From NCBI RefSeq assembly GCF_001423765.1, contig NZ_LMPG01000010.1, positions 311,220 through 375,219 of the forward strand: a stretch of 64,000 bases of DNA, given 5' to 3'. The position numbers and the translations under genes were made by a program. Within the stretch, counting starts at the first letter, position 1. Every line of letters starts with the position of its first letter. This stretch comes from Sphingomonas sp. Leaf343. Lineage in GTDB: Bacteria > Pseudomonadota > Alphaproteobacteria > Sphingomonadales > Sphingomonadaceae. This document shows, in pieces, positions 62,061-64,000 of the stretch. The notes below the pieces were generated by a model. The model did no database searches, was not told the DNA's origin, and saw only the letters and a program-made list of their open reading frames with translations.

Positions 62061-64000
62061 ATGAGGATGCTCCGATCGGCGAGCCTGTGGGCGATGATTG
62101 CGGTGGTTCCTGCCCTGACCGGGTCGGTCGCTCCCCTCGGGGCGCAGGAGACGCCGGCTACCCCAAGTTATCCGGCGGTGAAGACGACGTCGTTCCGCGT
62201 CGGCGATTTCCTGCTGGCGCTGCGAACCGACACGCAGACGCTGGCCAGCCTTCGTCCCGATCCTGCATCCGCTTTCGACTTCCTGCCCTCCGCGCGGGAG
62301 GCGGAACGCGCCGGTGATGGTTATGTCCATGTCGGCGATCTTCACGTCCGGCTGCGCAGCGCGGGCGGTGCCTGGCAGGACTTCGCGTCCGCCAAGACCC
62401 GCCGCCCGGTCGCGCCGTTGCCGCCCGAGGCCGGGATGATCGCGGGCGCGGACATCACCGCGACGATGGGCACCGGGCTACCGCTGAAGATCGAGCGGCG
62501 CTGGATCGACGACAATGGCGTACCCGCGCTGCGGTTCACGCTGGTCAATGGCAGCACCGCACCGGTCGAGATCGGCGCGCTCGGAATGCCGATGGTGTTC
62601 GATAACATCATCACCGATCGCTCGCTGGACGAAGCGCATGCGCAGGCGAGCTTCGTGGATCCCTATATCGGCCGCGATGCCGGCTATCTTCAGGTCACGC
62701 GGCTGAACGGTGCCGGCCCCGCCCTGCTCGTATTGCCCGAAAAAAATACGCCGCTGGAAGCGTGGCGGCCGATCCTTCAGGACAAATGGGCCAAGGGACA
62801 AGCGTTCACCGACCGCAGCGATCGGGGGCAGACGTCCGAAGGATTCTACGACTGGACCGTCGCCAGCAAGGCCTTTGCCGAGCGGGAATGGGCGAAGGCT
62901 CCGGACCAATGGAACACCCCGACCAGCTTCACGCTGGCACCCGGCGAACGGCGCACGATCGGCATCCGCATGGTGCAATCGCCGACGATCCGCGCGATCG
63001 AGACGACGCTCGCGGCGCAGCATCGGCCGGTAGCCATCGGCATCCCCGGCTATGTCGTACCGACCGATCTGGATGCTTCGCTGTTCGTGAAGGCACCGCA
63101 GGCGATCACCAGCCTGACCGTCGAGCCCGCGAACGCGATGACGGTGACGCGGGCGGGCGAGGTGAACGGCTGGCAGAAGCTTTCGGTACGCGGCACCGGC
63201 TGGGGTCAGGCACGGCTGTCGATCGGCTATGCCGACGGCAGCGTGCAGACGGTGAGCTATTTCGTCACCAAGCCGCTGGAGCAGACGATGGCCGATATCG
63301 GCCATTTCTCCACGACTAAGCAGTGGTTCGAGGGCAAGGGCGATCCGTTCGGACGGTCGCCTGCGATCCTGACCTATGATCGGGAAGCGAACGCGATCGT
63401 ATCGCGGGAACCGCGCGTCTGGATCGCGGGGATGAGCGACGAGGGCGGCGGCGGCAGCTGGGTCGCCGCGATCATGAAGCAGCTCGATCATCCGGAGCCG
63501 GCGGAACTCGCGCGGCTGGAGCGGATGATGAACCAGACCGTGTTCGGCCGGTTGCAGATCGCGACCGGGCCGACCCGGGGTGCGGTCAAGAAGAGCCTGT
63601 TCTACTATGACCCGAAGCTTCATCCCGGCTTCTACGACCCGGCGGTCGACTGGACGACCTGGACATCCTGGTCGAAAAAGGGCGCCGACGATCTGAACCG
63701 TGCCTATAACTACCCGCACGTCGCGATCGGTCATTGGGTCCTGTACCGCACCGCGCGCAATCATCCCGGGCTGGTGACGATGCGGCCGTGGCGCTGGTAT
63801 CTGGCCATGGCATACCAGACCGCCGTCGCGATGACACGCGACGCACCGCAATATGCGGAGTTCGGGATGATGGAGGGCGACGTGTTCCTCGACATCCTGA
63901 AGGACCTGAAGCGCGAGGGCATGACCGCAGAGGCAACCCATCTGGAAGCGCTGATGCGTAAGCGCGCCGATCACTGGAAGACGCTGAAATATCCGTTCGG
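62061..64000 (+). CDS. Exported DUF5695-like protein, truncated by window edge
   Basis: 646 residues are visible from an ATG preceded by CAGGGA; the end lies outside. A signal peptide (SLWAMIAVVPALTGSVAPLG) precedes a beta-sandwich region (TTSFRVGDFLLALRTDTQTL, YVHVGDLHVRLRSAGGAWQD, GMIAGADITATMGTGLPLKI) and then a helical part with YNYPHVAIGHWVLYRTARNH, the look of an (alpha/alpha) toroid. This layout matches DUF5695 proteins, thought to be carbohydrate-active but uncharacterised. The Trp-, Tyr- and His-rich barrel supports polysaccharide handling. Confidence 0.6.
   Translation, partial: MRMLRSASLWAMIAVVPALTGSVAPLGAQETPATPSYPAVKTTSFRVGDFLLALRTDTQTLASLRPDPASAFDFLPSAREAERAGDGYVHVGDLHVRLRSAGGAWQDFASAKTRRPVAPLPPEAGMIAGADITATMGTGLPLKIERRWIDDNGVPALRFTLVNGSTAPVEIGALGMPMVFDNIITDRSLDEAHAQASFVDPYIGRDAGYLQVTRLNGAGPALLVLPEKNTPLEAWRPILQDKWAKGQAFTDRSDRGQTSEGFYDWTVASKAFAEREWAKAPDQWNTPTSFTLAPGERRTIGIRMVQSPTIRAIETTLAAQHRPVAIGIPGYVVPTDLDASLFVKAPQAITSLTVEPANAMTVTRAGEVNGWQKLSVRGTGWGQARLSIGYADGSVQTVSYFVTKPLEQTMADIGHFSTTKQWFEGKGDPFGRSPAILTYDREANAIVSREPRVWIAGMSDEGGGGSWVAAIMKQLDHPEPAELARLERMMNQTVFGRLQIATGPTRGAVKKSLFYYDPKLHPGFYDPAVDWTTWTSWSKKGADDLNRAYNYPHVAIGHWVLYRTARNHPGLVTMRPWRWYLAMAYQTAVAMTRDAPQYAEFGMMEGDVFLDILKDLKREGMTAEATHLEALMRKRADHWKTLKYPF

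Noticed and set aside
1..64000. Mobile element, prophage, CRISPR or toxin-antitoxin locus
   Set aside because: No transposase, integrase, phage structural, cas or toxin-antitoxin gene was seen, and no regularly spaced direct repeats.

Overview
The window is high-GC, densely packed, single-chromosome-type DNA of an alphaproteobacterium, almost certainly a Sphingomonas or close sphingomonad. The grounds are the family content (UrcA, DUF5872, DUF2336, HWE kinase, TonB receptor), the order trpGDC-moaC-moeA-lexA-comEC-gltX-gltA, an alphaproteobacterial SOS box (GTTC-N7-GTTC) and a match to the EcfG stress promoter (GGAAC-N16-CGTT). I see no rRNA, intact tRNA, CRISPR, transposase or phage genes, and no gene-free stretch longer than 300 bases.

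0-13 kb: the end of a transporter, a thioesterase, an EF-hand protein, an OmpR/EnvZ-type two-component pair, an MHS-family symporter, a PiT phosphate transporter with a good Pho box, a GFA-domain protein, UrcA, UvrD/PcrA helicase with an SOS-like box at its start, a receiver protein lacking its phosphoacceptor Asp, an HWE histidine kinase, a glycine-zipper protein and two small conserved proteins. 13-20 kb: a prolyl oligopeptidase, a 47-residue membrane protein behind an exact EcfG-type promoter, a class-C beta-lactamase-fold hydrolase, an M17 aminopeptidase, a lipoprotein, a sugar acetyltransferase and TpiA.

20-36 kb is housekeeping: a PpiD-like foldase, tryptophan synthesis (trpE, trpG, trpD, trpC), molybdenum cofactor synthesis (moaC, moeA) with a SulP transporter set between them, lexA with an operator over its -10, comEC, gltX and gltA. 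36-43 kb is the least understood part: a histidine kinase-like ATPase whose His is Arg, a DUF2336 protein, a degenerate nucleotidyltransferase/membrane fusion, an Hpt-like protein whose His is Thr, and a large membrane-anchored coiled-coil protein.

43-49 kb: an operon of glucose-dehydrogenase-like SDR, GH15 glucosidase/trehalase and a GNAT fusion; two tandem exported ferritin-like proteins; an outer-membrane barrel. 49-64 kb: an RsbQ-like hydrolase coupled to a PAS-kinase-receiver hybrid, a TonB siderophore-type receptor with a Fur-like site, a GH27 alpha-galactosidase, a 1274-residue GAF/PAS hybrid kinase, an SDR, an exported S1 protease and the start of a DUF5695-like exported protein.

The most interesting leads are the RsbQ-hybrid kinase pair, the group of signalling proteins that have lost their phosphorylation residues, and the stress, SOS, phosphate and iron operator candidates. 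All functional statements are from reading the sequence; no database search was run.
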